Of a stretch of 64,000 nt of DNA, positions 46,790-57,426 are shown piece after piece. Every line of letters begins with the position of its first letter. Position 1 is the stretch's first letter. The translations under genes and the position numbers were made by a program. A model generated the notes under the pieces. It was not told where the DNA came from, did not search any database, and saw nothing but the letters and a program-made list of their open reading frames with translations. The stretch is from the NCBI GenBank assembly GCA_014529385.2, contig CM043955.1, positions 148,629,640-148,693,639 of the forward strand, read 5' to 3'. The stretch is from Adiantum capillus-veneris (taxonomy: Eukaryota; Streptophyta; Polypodiopsida; Polypodiales; Pteridaceae).

Positions 46790-46925
46790 GGGAGATGACC
46801 TTACATTGGCACAAGTGGCACACATGCAAGAGTTGATGCCAGAGATCAGGGCAGCAAGAGAAAAGGGGAAAATCACCTTTTATAGAGGAGGGAAAGTAGT
46901 GGTTCTGGAAAAACGCTCATCGTGA

Positions 46926-48041
46926 CGGTACAAGACCTATGGGGCGACGCTCCGGATAGCGGCGTGGAATTGTAATGGATCATATAGGCTAGATGTAGGT
47001 GCCTTTGAAGACAGCTTTAGGGACAGAGACATAGTTTTCTACTCAGAGACACACCAGATACCGGGACATCTTATGCCAAATGTGAAGGGTTATTTATGGG
47101 AAACAGCTAGTCGACCAGACAAGAGATCTGTACGGGGTAGCCGGGGTTCAGGAGGAGTAGCAGTCTTATTTAAAGAGGAGCTGAAACCACTACTACAGAT
47201 TATCAGGAAAGATGAGCAAGCAAGGTATATGTGGGTGAGAATGAGAGCCGAGACAGGTAGATTTCTATATATCGCTATATGCTACTTCCCTCCAAGTACA
47301 TCAGTCTACTCCTCACCTAAAGGACAATCCCCTTTCTCCATATTGAATAATAACATATGGGAGTTCTCTAGAGATGGAGACATCGTTCTCTTAGGAGACT
47401 TTAATGCCAGAACGGCCAACTCTCAAGCAATATTCTATGATACTTCTGAGGAAATGCTCAAAGAAGTGGATTTATCACAGAGGGGGCTTACTAGAACCTC
47501 ACAGGATAACGAACACACTGAATATGCGAGACATCTCATGGAGATGGCAACTATACATGGTTTGGCCATACGTAATGGTCTAGAGAATTTCCCTTTATCT
47601 GGGGGATTCACATGCTTCCCGCACAGGCATGGGGCCAGTACAGTGGATTATGTCATGACTTCACCAAGATTTATTTCTAATATCGAGGACTTTAAGGTGG
47701 GACCCAGACCGGTTGGGATTGCAGTGGATCATGCTCTCTTGACCTTATCAATCTCCTTCCAATACAATGCCTCTCAAGTACAAAGGAAGAAGACACACAC
47801 AAGATATACTTTCGCACCAGAGACTGATTCAGTCTATGTGGAAAAGATCTATGATAGGATGTGGGCAGCCGAGCCAGTATATATTGTAGAGGAGATTACT
47901 TCTCAGTTAACAGAGATACTACATGGAGCAGCACAAGAGGCATACCCACATACTAAACCTGATCAGAAGAGAGGATCTGGGAACATGCCTCAAAACAGTT
48001 GGTATGACGAGGAATGCAGAGAGACGAGAACCCAGGTCTAG
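46926..48041 (+). CDS. LINE-B ORF2 endonuclease part
   Basis: It directly follows the ORF1 stop TGA in the same frame. The N-terminal endonuclease motif is LRIAAWNCNGSY with YSETHQIPG (catalytic Asn and Glu), preceding the first Met at 47073. Further motifs are SGGVAVLFKEEL, VLLGDFNARTAN, STVDYVMTSPRF and VDHALLTLS, so all catalytic residues of an AP-type endonuclease are present. It ends at TAG 48039. Because conserved sequence begins upstream of the first ATG, ORF2 must start by another route or be read through from ORF1. Confidence 0.87.
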   Translation, partial: RYKTYGATLRIAAWNCNGSYRLDVGAFEDSFRDRDIVFYSETHQIPGHLMPNVKGYLWETASRPDKRSVRGSRGSGGVAVLFKEELKPLLQIIRKDEQARYMWVRMRAETGRFLYIAICYFPPSTSVYSSPKGQSPFSILNNNIWEFSRDGDIVLLGDFNARTANSQAIFYDTSEEMLKEVDLSQRGLTRTSQDNEHTEYARHLMEMATIHGLAIRNGLENFPLSGGFTCFPHRHGASTVDYVMTSPRFISNIEDFKVGPRPVGIAVDHALLTLSISFQYNASQVQRKKTHTRYTFAPETDSVYVEKIYDRMWAAEPVYIVEEITSQLTEILHGAAQEAYPHTKPDQKRGSGNMPQNSWYDEECRETRTQV

Positions 48042-50567
48042 AAAGAGCTTTCACTTGGGATCATCACATATAAGCAGTCTCGGATTGCTCTTCGACGTAT
48101 AGTACGTTGCAAGAAAAGGTCATTTTTAGCCAAACTGGAGAAGGATTTATATCAGCTCTTCTTGAGTCACGACTCACATGAGGCCTAGCATTTATTTCAC
48201 GAGCACTCACCGCCTCCGACGATTACTTCTCCTGAGATTTGGGTTCAATATGTAACATCATTATATATGGTATCTGGATAGCCTCCATTAGTAGATCCGC
48301 TAGAGCCATGCCCTGCTACTAGTACTTTCTTTACTACGGAAATGGTGAAAAAAGCCATTGATAAGATGAAGACAAGAAGAGCATATGATCATGATGGTTT
48401 AGTAGCAGAACATCTGATCCATGCCAGGGATATACTTTCAGAAGTCCTTGCTCGTCTGTTTAATCGGGTCATGTGTGAAGGATTACCTGAATCTTGGAAA
48501 TTATCTACTATCGTACCTATTTTCAAGTCAGGGGATCCTATGATACTATGGAACTACCGTACCATTATGGTAGGTCACACATTGACCCGACTGTACGCAT
48601 CCATTCTTGAACAAAAATTGAGTAGATGGGCAAAGAATGAGGGCATAAGGGAAACAAGACAAGCTGGATTCAGCAGGGGTTATTCCACTTTAGATCATAT
48701 TCTTACGCTCAGAGCCATTATTGAGGAAGGAAGAGCAAGCAGGATAAGGATGTATTGTTTCTTTGTGGATTTTCGGAAAGCTTTTGATACAGTACCAAGG
48801 GCCAGATTGATGCGCAGTATACAAGAGTTAGGGGTCCCCAAAGATATTATTTGGGGGATCATGGACTTATACGGGTCAGTAACTGGTTATGTACGTACTC
48901 CATAAGGGGATTCAGACATTGTTCATTCCACCATTGGAGTAAAGCACGGATGCCCACTATCCCCTACTTTATTTGGTATGTACATAGATGAGGTATCAGA
49001 TTACATTGATAGAGAGGGTGACAGAGGTGCTCAACTTGCAAGGTCATGGATCCCTTTTTTGTTGTATGCAGATGATATTTTATTGATAGCAGAATCACCA
49101 GATGGAATGCAGAGGCAGCTAGATGCATTACATAAATTCGCGGAGGACTGTGGACTGTCGGTAAACTTGGGTAAAACCAAAGTTATTGTGTTTAACACCA
49201 CACCGCAGTGGGTTAGGAGATCAGCACCTACATTTGCATATGGCCAGGATACAGTAGAGTACACAGATGCATACACATACCTTGGTGTGGTATTTGTAGG
49301 ACCGAAGTTTACTCTTAAGAAAGCAGCGGATGCTAGATTGTCCAGAGCCTCTGCGGCCTTGGGAGGGTTGGAGAGGATGTGTTCACAAGTGCAGTTTCAG
49401 GAACCACGAACAAAACTTTGGCTCTTTCATACTGTGGTGGCTTCGGCTATGCTTTATGGGGTCCAGATTTGGGAACCATCTATGGATCAGGATAATTGGC
49501 AGTCAATGGAGAGACCTTTGGTATCTATGATTTCCCGAATGATTAGAGCCAAGGCCTCTGTACCACACGCGATTACCCGAGAAAAACTAGCTACCCCTCC
49601 GATAGAAATTGAAGCTCTTACCAGATCAGTGTCCTTTATACATGGTTTGTGGGATACAAATAATTGCCGATATACTAGACTGGCCCTCGAATCCTCTCGA
49701 CAATTAGCAATGAAAGGGGATACATCATGATGGTATGCGCAACTGTCCTCGTGGTTTCAGAGACACGGGTTCAGTATGGAAAGATTACCCCCCTTCCAAT
49801 ACTCTCTTGCAGCTCCATCACTGGCAATTACACAAACGAAGATTAATAAAATCATCCGTCAGGATCTTATACAGCTGGATACTAAGAGGACATTTGTAGA
49901 CCCTACACAAGAATTGGGCACGAAGATGGCCGACTACAAAGAAAACTTCCTACATCTATCTGAAGATGGATTTGTGATTCGCCCGAGCTACATGGATACC
50001 CACTTGTCTCATGGTTTGATATGTGCTATTGGTCAAATTCGTACATCCTCACACCAGCTGGAAATTGAATTTGGCAGATTTAGGGGAATCCCACCTGAGA
50101 GCAGAATTTGCAAGTTATGCGGAATGGAGCCGAAGATAGAATTACACTACATATGCCATTGCACCGTATACTATGATATACGTGGGCGTTTCCATTGCCT
50201 ATTTATAGAAGGCTTTGGACCTCTAGATAGAGTCATGCAATACCAAGATCAAAGATGCTTAGGCTTGTACCTATTGGAACTACATCGGCACAGGGATAAT
50301 CTAATGAGAAGACAAAGAGCACTACAACCTCAGAGGCAGATCACAGATTTCTTTGGATCGAGAGAAGCAGGAGTGGAAGGAGAAGCAAGAGGCCAGCAGC
50401 TAGCACAAAGGAGTACCCACATTCATACCAAAGGCACCCTCATTGACAGGGAGATTGAGCTTAGGAAATCGAGACGACCACGATCGAGATGCAGAAGCAC
50501 ACTTCACCGGAGGAGACTACAACAAAGGATTAGAAGCATTCTAGCCAGACACCCAAAATGCTCCTAA
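48042..50567 (+). pseudogene. LINE-B ORF2 reverse transcriptase part
   Basis: The RT lies in the same frame as the endonuclease: KTRRAYDHDGLVAEHL, IPIFKSGDP-like IVPIFKSGDPMILWNYRTIM, QAGFSRGYSTLDHILTLR, CFFVDFRKAFDTVPRARL, GVKHGCPLSPTLFGMYIDEV and LLYADDILLIAES (YADD). The C-terminus has CKLCGMEPKIELHYICHC, a CCHC-type finger, and an Arg/Gln-rich tail. Stops at about 48039, 48189, 48279, 48903 and 49728 interrupt it, but no frameshift occurs from 46926 to 50567. Confidence 0.88.
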
Positions 50568-50731
50568 GAAGTTTATTTAATACTTTGTATTTAGTTTTTC
50601 ACATTTATTTTCACACTTAGTACTTTGGTACTAAGGTACCCAGACATTGTAACAGATTCACCACTTTTGTATCAGTTTGGTTTCATGGGTCATTCTGGCC
50701 TTTTGAAGACGTTAATATAACATTTCATTTC

Positions 50732-50734
<3 letters not shown>

Positions 50735-50806
<72 letters not shown>
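50735..50806. repeat. (CT)n tract at LINE-B 3' edge
   Basis: 72 bases of TC dinucleotides following CATTTCATTT. Confidence 0.97.
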
Positions 50807-51388
<582 letters not shown>

Positions 51389-51434
51389 TGTGGAGAGGCA
51401 AGGAGAATGAGTGAGAGAGAGGGAGAGTGTCTCT

Positions 51435-51766
<332 letters not shown>

Positions 51767-51773
51767 CGCACGC

Positions 51774-51842
51774 CTCACTAACGGTGCGCGGAGGCGTATT
51801 TTATCGTCAAAAATTTCTTTCACACGCGCCGTTAGTAATGAG
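51774..51842. repeat. Hairpin module C
   Basis: CTCACTAACGGTGCGCG (51774-51790) pairs with CGCGCCGTTAGTAATGAG (51825-51842) with a 3-base indel. Its core ACTAACGGYGCGCG is a variant of ACTAAAGGCGCGCG in modules A and B, so the three form one family. Confidence 0.75.
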
Positions 51843-51908
51843 ATAAGTTTTGGTGAGAGACAGGGAGAGTTTTTTGGGGGGGGGGGGGGAGAGAGAGAGA
51901 GAGAGTTT

Positions 51909-51949
<41 letters not shown>

Positions 51950-51971
51950 TCTTCTATTTGTATACAGTGGA

Positions 51972-52571
51972 ATGGCTAGAACAAAGGCCATTGCAAGAAA
52001 GGGGGGCAAGGGATCAAAGTTAGCAGCTAAGGCAAGTAGCAGATCTGTAACCCCAAAGAAGAGATCTGAAAAACCAAGTAAAAATTTGAAAGGTCCAAAG
52101 ATGAAGAAGTTACAGAGCTGCATCGGACTTTTCAAAGAAATCAGGAAGGCGCAGAAATGTGTTGCTTTGTGCATACCAAAGCTGCCCTTCCGGAGGATGG
52201 TGAGGTCCATTTGTGAGGAAGCAACCTGGGGCACTAAAAGGTGGAAAGTGGTTGCACTGATGACTCTACAAGAAGCAGCAGAGGACTTCCTGCTTGAGTA
52301 CTTCAGTGACATGACCATTGTAGCAATCCATGCCCACAGGGTGACTGTAATGGACAAAGACAGCGAGACACTAAAAAGGGTAAGGTGGAGGTATGACAAA
52401 CTTCTGGTACCCAATGACTGCAGGGATAAGAAAATGAGAGAAATTTTGCTATTCCCCCCTGAACTATTGCCACAAGTCACAGTTGTAGATGTCACACATG
52501 ATGTTAATATAAGGGCAAAGGGCAGAGACGGTTGCTCGCCAAACAGAAGACATAAGGGAAGCAGAACTTGA
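51972..52571 (+). CDS. Histone H3-like protein with CENH3-like features, inside transposon
   Basis: The 199-codon frame is an H3. The tail MARTKAIARKG keeps the ARTK...ARK pattern (Lys4 and Lys9 equivalents; Ser10 is Gly). The histone fold covers residues 51-143: LFKEIRKAQK, IPKLPFRRMVRSI, LMTLQEAAEDFLLEYFSD, and IHAHRVTVMDKD, matching alpha-N to alpha-3 of H3. Loop 1 (EEATWGTKRWKVV) is one residue longer than canonical H3 and has RW before alpha-2, as in plant CENH3; VRSI and EDFL..FSD are also CENH3-like. An extra 55-residue tail (from LLVPNDCRDKK) has no H3 counterpart. It lies 33 bases downstream of a GA tract and just upstream of the Ulp1/FCP1 gene on the same strand. A nucleosome or centromere role is inference. 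Confidence 0.85.
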   Translation: MARTKAIARKGGKGSKLAAKASSRSVTPKKRSEKPSKNLKGPKMKKLQSCIGLFKEIRKAQKCVALCIPKLPFRRMVRSICEEATWGTKRWKVVALMTLQEAAEDFLLEYFSDMTIVAIHAHRVTVMDKDSETLKRVRWRYDKLLVPNDCRDKKMREILLFPPELLPQVTVVDVTHDVNIRAKGRDGCSPNRRHKGSRT

Positions 52572-52728
52572 GGAGAAAACCAAAGTAGCAGTGGAGTCCC
52601 ATAGGCAAAGAGAATGCAATGTGACCCGATCCATAGATGCCAACAACAAAGATACTCTACTTTCAATGAAGGATGGTTTGCTCGCAGAGATACCATTTAT
52701 AGATGGACCAGAAAGCTGGCTCTAGATA
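52522..52728 (+). other. Coiled-coil coding segment between H3 and Ulp1
   Basis: In the frame one base off that of H3, the sequence reads AETVARQTEDIREAELEEKT and KDTLLSMKDGLLAEIPFIDG before a stop. It looks coding and could link the H3 C-terminus (…NIRAK) to the Ulp1 start (LDTLDINILL) if two small frameshifts or an unrecognised splice are allowed. Confidence 0.45.
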
Positions 52729-54759
52729 CATTGGACATTAATATATTGTTGGATCCAGATGCTCAGATATCAGATACAATTATCTACTTTTGTCTTAAGT
52801 AAGTTTGAATATTTTGCTAACTTTGAAAACTCAAATGATAAGTGTACTAAATGAGGTACACTCCTTGCAGTTTGATCAAGAGTCAACTTCCACCACACAC
52901 CCACACGGAGGTGTTTCTTCTTGATCCACAAATGTCTGTGATTATTAGACAGAAGAACAGTCCATCTGGCACATTCGAAAGTTGGTTTCTCCACTATGCT
53001 ATGCTGGAAGTAACCGTCATCATCTTTCCTTATGATAACAACCATCACTGGAGTCTCATATGCCTTGATGTTGACCAGCCAGCAGTGTGGATGTTCAATT
53101 CAATAAAAGGAACCCACCCTGAAATTAGGCTGTAAGTGTTATGTATCAGAAGTGTTTCTCATGGATATCCATGTAAATTTGAAAGCCTCAAGCTAACATC
53201 CTGATACTCCTTTATGCAGTTGTGTAAAGAGATTATTGCTTGCTTATGGCAAGCTATGTGGAAGGTACGAACTATACAAGGCCCCAATCAAAGATGTGCC
53301 TGTACCAAATCAAACCGATGCAACTTCTTGCGGCTGGAGATGTCTTCTCCATGCAGAATATGTCCTGCAAAGCTACTTTGCATTACAACCTTTCATGACT
53401 AAGGTAACCATTTGGCAATGCATTCAGTCAGTTTTGGTTTTCTTTATACAATACTTCTCACCATGTGGTCTTTCAATTTTGCAGAGTGCTGTGCAAAACT
53501 ACACATATGATTATTTGCAAAGATATGAGGCAACTCTAATACAACACCTGCTCACTATGTCCAACCCCAGAGAAGCTGAAGATAGCTGCTTGGACGACCG
53601 CACAATCGATATGACAATACGTGACGAGCCACCACCAAAAGCCCCTGCATCAGATATAGTGGAACCACAACGGGCCGAGGGGGTCATACCAGCCAAAGAT
53701 GAAAGGGTCGAGGATGCAGAAAGTCCAAACGAGGCTATGCAAGGTGCTAGTGTACAAGCAGAGGGGCTTATGGAGGAGACAATGAAAGAGGCAAGTAGGC
53801 CAGTGGAGGAGCCAAAAAAGCCCATGGAGGAAACCCTGGATGAGGCAAGGATGGATGAGGAAAGCAGGCCTATGGATGAGGCAATCCGGCCAATGGAGGA
53901 GCCCCAAAAGGATATGGATGAGGTAAGCCGGCCAACGGAGGGTGAGGAAAAGACCTTGGAGGAAACCCTGGATGAGGAAGAAAGAGCCATGGGGGAGACC
54001 CTTGATGAAGATGAGAACGATGACTACGACGACGAAGCAAAAGCAGAGGATAGCAAAAACTACAACAACACTATGGAGACTCAGTATAGACCCTTGCTAC
54101 CTGTAGATATGGTTGTTCCGGTAATGTCTATTCAAGTATGGCAAAATATGTTTAGCTTCTAACTACTTATATGTACTTGTCAACTTTTACAGAGGTTGAT
54201 TATCTTGGACATCAATGGATTGCTGCTGATGCACATGCCTCTGGGTATAGCAGACACCTATGAGGATTTGCAAACATTTTGGATGGGTACTTGTCGAGTT
54301 GTGGTTCGTCCAAGAACAAAAGAATTTATTCAGTTTCTTCTTCCACGCTTCAAAGTTGCCGTATGGTCTTCAATGCAAAGGCAAAACTCCTCGCCACTAG
54401 TTACAATAGTTTGTAGTGTATCCGATGCTGATACGGCAGATTTTGCCTTTTTGTATGATCAGAGAAAATGTGTTACCGCCGTCGAGGGCCACTACCACCC
54501 TAAAAAACCCAACTTACATCTTTTGTACAAACCGTTCAGCCAAATCGACGTACCCTTTGATGCAAATCATACACTACTGATTGATGATACTCCAGAAAAG
54601 GGAGACCTAAATCCACCAGGAACAACTTTCTCACCACCCTCTTTTGAGGGGCATACCTTTGATTTTTACCTTGAAGACATTTTGATTCCATACTTACAGA
54701 AATTGTATCTCACTCCATTGTTCACGAACGAGTTTTTACTTTCTAATGAATTAAGATGA
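52614..54759 (+). CDS. Ulp1-type (C48) protease fused to FCP1-like HAD domain, five exons
   Basis: Exons 52614-52798, 52871-53131, 53220-53403, 53485-54120 and 54193-54759 join with GT-AG introns of 72-88 bases and keep one frame, giving about 610 residues. Residues 1-200 form the Ulp1 SUMO-protease domain: DAQISDTIIYFCLNLIKSQ, NNHHWSLICLDVD (catalytic His at 53046), MFNSIKG, and PNQTDATSCGWRCL (Gln 53311, Cys 53329). The usual catalytic Asp is Asn here (53097). An acidic repeat-rich linker follows (PMEETLDEARMDEESRPMDE). The C-terminus is an FCP1/NIF-like phosphatase fold: LIILDINGLLL, FKVAVWSSMQRQN, HTLLIDDTPEKGDL. The second Asp of the DxD motif is Asn, as in some plant relatives. Ulp1 genes are often carried by plant DNA transposons; the fusion to FCP1 is not one I know. 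Confidence 0.85.
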
Positions 54760-54789
54760 CTCTTCTATCACGTCTTTGTGTTGCCTTAC

Positions 54790-54791
<2 letters not shown>

Positions 54792-54844
<53 letters not shown>
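54792..54844. repeat. (GA)n microsatellite
   Basis: 53 bases of GA dinucleotides between the convergent 3' ends of the Ulp1/FCP1 gene and gene 4. Confidence 0.97.
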
Positions 54845-54846
<2 letters not shown>

Positions 54847-54972
54847 TGGCAATGGCTAAAGAAATGTATTCCAAGAACACTTATATTCATAGACCACAAT
54901 TGACAAATGAGCTCAAAAAAACTTCATGTATTGAAAGTCACTCATATACACTTGGGTTCACAAGAATCTCTA

Positions 54973-56408
54973 TTACATTGACACTATTTCAACCCGACCA
55001 TCCAACTCTTTGCACAAAATATCTTTCTCCCTATGCCGCATCAGCTTACGACCAGCTAGGAAAAAGGAAACATTTGAAAGGTCCATGTCCATTGACTCTT
55101 CAATTATGTCGTGCCGAAACTGCAGAAGACTGTATAGCTCCCTTATTGTAACCACCAACATTAGGCCATGCTCTTTAAAACACTTCCACATCCATAGCAG
55201 GATTCCAAACCTGCAGAAACCTGGTCCATAGGAATGTACTTACCTTTGAGCATTTGTGATCGCATATACAAAAAGGAGACTAACAGTGATTGTTTTGCAA
55301 TCATGTACTTGACAACTAGAGTGTCAAGCGCGACCTCACACCGTATGCCAATCTCTTCCTTTACATACCATCCTCTTTCAAGAATTTTGTCACAGGATGA
55401 CTGCTGAAATGACTTGCACATGAACATAGTTTTCATAACACGTATATTGTAGTTATGAAACAAATCTATGAACAGTGCAGCAGGACAAAAGTTTGCAATT
55501 CTAACCAGTTTGGTGGGAATAGAGCTACGTAGAGACCTCTATATATCCTTGTAGAGCTTACTTCACATTGCCTCCACCATTGTTTTCTCAGGAACTGGCC
55601 AGTCCATAGTGTTCCAGTCGGTTGGTAGAGGCACTTTCACCAACATGCCATTCTTATTCCTTGGGCAGAGTTGGTAGAAGTGGTCATAGAAAAATATTCC
55701 TTCATCACCCAGGCTTTTTCTGGTTCTCTCTGAATACTATAGAGAACCAATGTGGGCATGAACGACAAGGAAGAGGCCTATTATGCACTCCACAGGCTCC
55801 CATTGCTCATAAGAAGAGGGATAAACATCTGCAAAATATATAACAAGAGTTAAACTAAGAGTATCAATAAGTGAAAATGACAAATCTAATGTAGTTGAGA
55901 TGTGAAGAATGGAGCCATTGCTCATAAGAAGAGGGATAAACGTTGCAAAATATATAACAAAAGTTAAACTGAGAGTATCAATAAGTGAAATGGCAAATCA
56001 AATGCAGTTGAGATGTGAAGAATACTTACAATTGCAACGTGGTTGATGTATATCTGACACATTTTCACCGTTTGCTATCACGTCTGGATGGGTAAATACA
56101 TGCTGAACAAGAACTTCCTTTATAGATCTTTTGCCGATTTCAACTTTGAAATCCAACACTCTGGCCTTCCATGCTGAGCGGTAAACATTGATAGCACTAG
56201 ACCTCTTGGCTCTTCTTGGTTGCATTAGGACCCATGAACCTTTGTTTATCCTTTGTCCAACCCATTGGTTCTCTGCACTTATTGAAGTTGATATTGTAAT
56301 TGATGATATGCTACTACTTGGCCTTCTAGGCAAAGTGCAGGTGTTTCTAGTTGGTGTGAGAGACCATAAACACCTAGAGCTTCTTGGGTGGGAAGACATG
56401 GAAGCCAT
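54973..56408 (-). pseudogene. Giant-element gene 4: unknown spliced minus-strand protein
   Basis: Exon 1 (56408-56030) starts MASMSSHPRSSRCLWSLTPT, is Ser/Thr/Arg-rich and then more ordered (SAWKARVLDFKVEIGKRSIK, VFTHPDVIANGENVSDIHQP); it ends at a good donor (AATT/GTAAGTATT). Exon 2 (55828-55244) follows a TTTTGCAG acceptor and reads YPSSYEQWEPVECIIGLFLV, GMLVKVPLPTDWNTMDWPVP and RIANFCPAALFIDLFHNYNI, with three in-frame stops. A third segment (55210-54973) reads LLWMWKCFKEHGLMLVVTIR. I recognise no family. It converges on the Ulp1/FCP1 gene and starts 320 bases from the right TIR. Confidence 0.42.
55800..56030 (-). repeat. Tandem duplication across exon 2 start of gene 4
   Basis: About 115 bases (55800-55914) are repeated at 55915-56028, both starting CATTGCTCATAAGAAGAGGG. 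The copy nearer exon 2 keeps the acceptor (minus strand TTTTGCAG/ATG); in the other copy the AG is lost. Confidence 0.85.
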
Positions 56409-56728
56409 AGCTCTGAGAGAAAAGCTTTAGTGGAGGGAGATTCACTTTGAAAGAATCCTAATAGAGGGAAAGTGTTTTACAATTCCAATATCTTGTGTGG
56501 GCTTAATGGCCACCCTCCAGTACGTTAATGACCATAAGAGAATATCAGCAGTGGGACCACACATGCACCTATCAGCTCGGTAAAAGCAAAGAAGTTACGA
56601 TGCCACAATCCTATATTCATGAAATTTGTTAAAATATTTTCCTATTTCTTGAGTATTTCCACGTATTTTCCTACGTAACGTAGCCCTCAAGCTCATTGGA
56701 CGCGCTCTATTTTCTCTCTCTTTCATAT

Positions 56729-56755
56729 GGCCCTCCAAATGACCTCCGAAATTTC
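56729..56755 (-). repeat. Right terminal inverted repeat of giant element
   Basis: Reverse complement of 26312-26338 over 27 bases without mismatch. Confidence 0.92.
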
Positions 56756-56761
56756 CTAATG

Positions 56762-56986
56762 CATTAGTCCATGTTTCTTAGTGGGTAGATTATCCCTTTT
56801 TACCCTACGACATCATTCCAAAATGGAAGGCTAATCCATTTGGTGCTCGAGATACTTAGCTGCCGCTAGCATGTCTTCTCTTTCGTCCATATCATACTTC
56901 CAAAGTAGAGTGACAAGTTATACTTGGTGTTTGGGAGACATCGTCACCACAAACATGATCCTAAGCTTGCATACTAAGCCAAACAT
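56762..56986 (-). mobile_element. Inverted gypsy fragment (right flank of giant insertion)
   Basis: From CATTAGTCCATGTTTCTTAG the plus strand is the reverse complement of gypsy-2 positions about 58570-58786, continuing exactly where the left flank stops at 26310. It ends near 56985, where forward gypsy-2 DNA begins. Confidence 0.85.
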
Positions 56987-57426
56987 TGCTCCAAACATTG
57001 CTAGCAAGCACAATCAAGTGGTCGACAAATGCTCCAAACATTGCTAGCAAGAACAATCAAGTGGTCGATGCACTTTCACAATGGCCAAGGTGGTGTCTAT
57101 AGCAACTCACAATGATCTGCCTTTTATGATAAATGAGTGTGCTACTGTCCAAGACTTTTAGGTAATTACAGCCTTTGCATTAGGGAAGGAAAAAAGAACC
57201 ATTAACCTTGAAGGATGGTTATCTTCCAAACGCAATAGGCTATGTGTTACTCACCCATACAATAAGAAAGTCAAGTATGAATCCCATGCTTCTCATTATG
57301 CGGGGCAAAGAAGGATTCCATAATCTACTCTTTGAGGAGTAGAAATGTATTTCGGTTGGTCTACCATGAAAAGTAAACATAAAAGAGTATGTTTAAATGT
57401 GTGGTATACCCAATATTAAAATTTGA

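Larger units (their letters stand above)
42021..46925 (+). pseudogene. LINE-B ORF1 protein, split by copia-2
   Basis: Starts MDPPTEGEGPGVDSY at 42021. A long coiled coil follows (SELKYIRDDIRKEMH, then ECVMQKKLDEAVASFEAW), broken by a stop at 42201 and a frameshift near 42340. The RRM-like part has NRALHVRVTRVKDKENVD and DRALILRFPNIEIRKEFL. Copia-2 is inserted after TGIFLG. With copia-2 and one copy of its GGGAG duplication removed, the frame continues without a shift into DDLTLAQVAHMQELMPEIRA and GKITFYRGGKVVVLEK, the C-terminal domain of LINE ORF1 proteins. The ORF ends at TGA 46923-46925, in frame with ORF2. Such proteins bind element RNA. Confidence 0.82.
41953..50734 (+). mobile_element. 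Non-LTR retrotransposon LINE-B, interrupted by copia-2
   Basis: A near full-length relative of LINE-A: 5' UTR, ORF1, ORF2 with endonuclease and RT, about 165-base 3' UTR, and (CT)n on both sides (41891-41952, 50735-50806). Copia-2 (43050-46789) splits ORF1. Without copia-2 the element is about 5.0 kb. Confidence 0.88.

Noticed and set aside
48039-49730. Reassigned stop codons in LINE-B ORF2
   Set aside because: Stops of all three kinds occur and fit simple C-to-T decay; other frames here use the standard code.
51972-52571. A normal host CENH3 gene
   Set aside because: It lies between the TIRs of an inserted element, lacks neighbouring host genes, has a 55-residue foreign tail and diverges strongly from H3 in the tail and helices.
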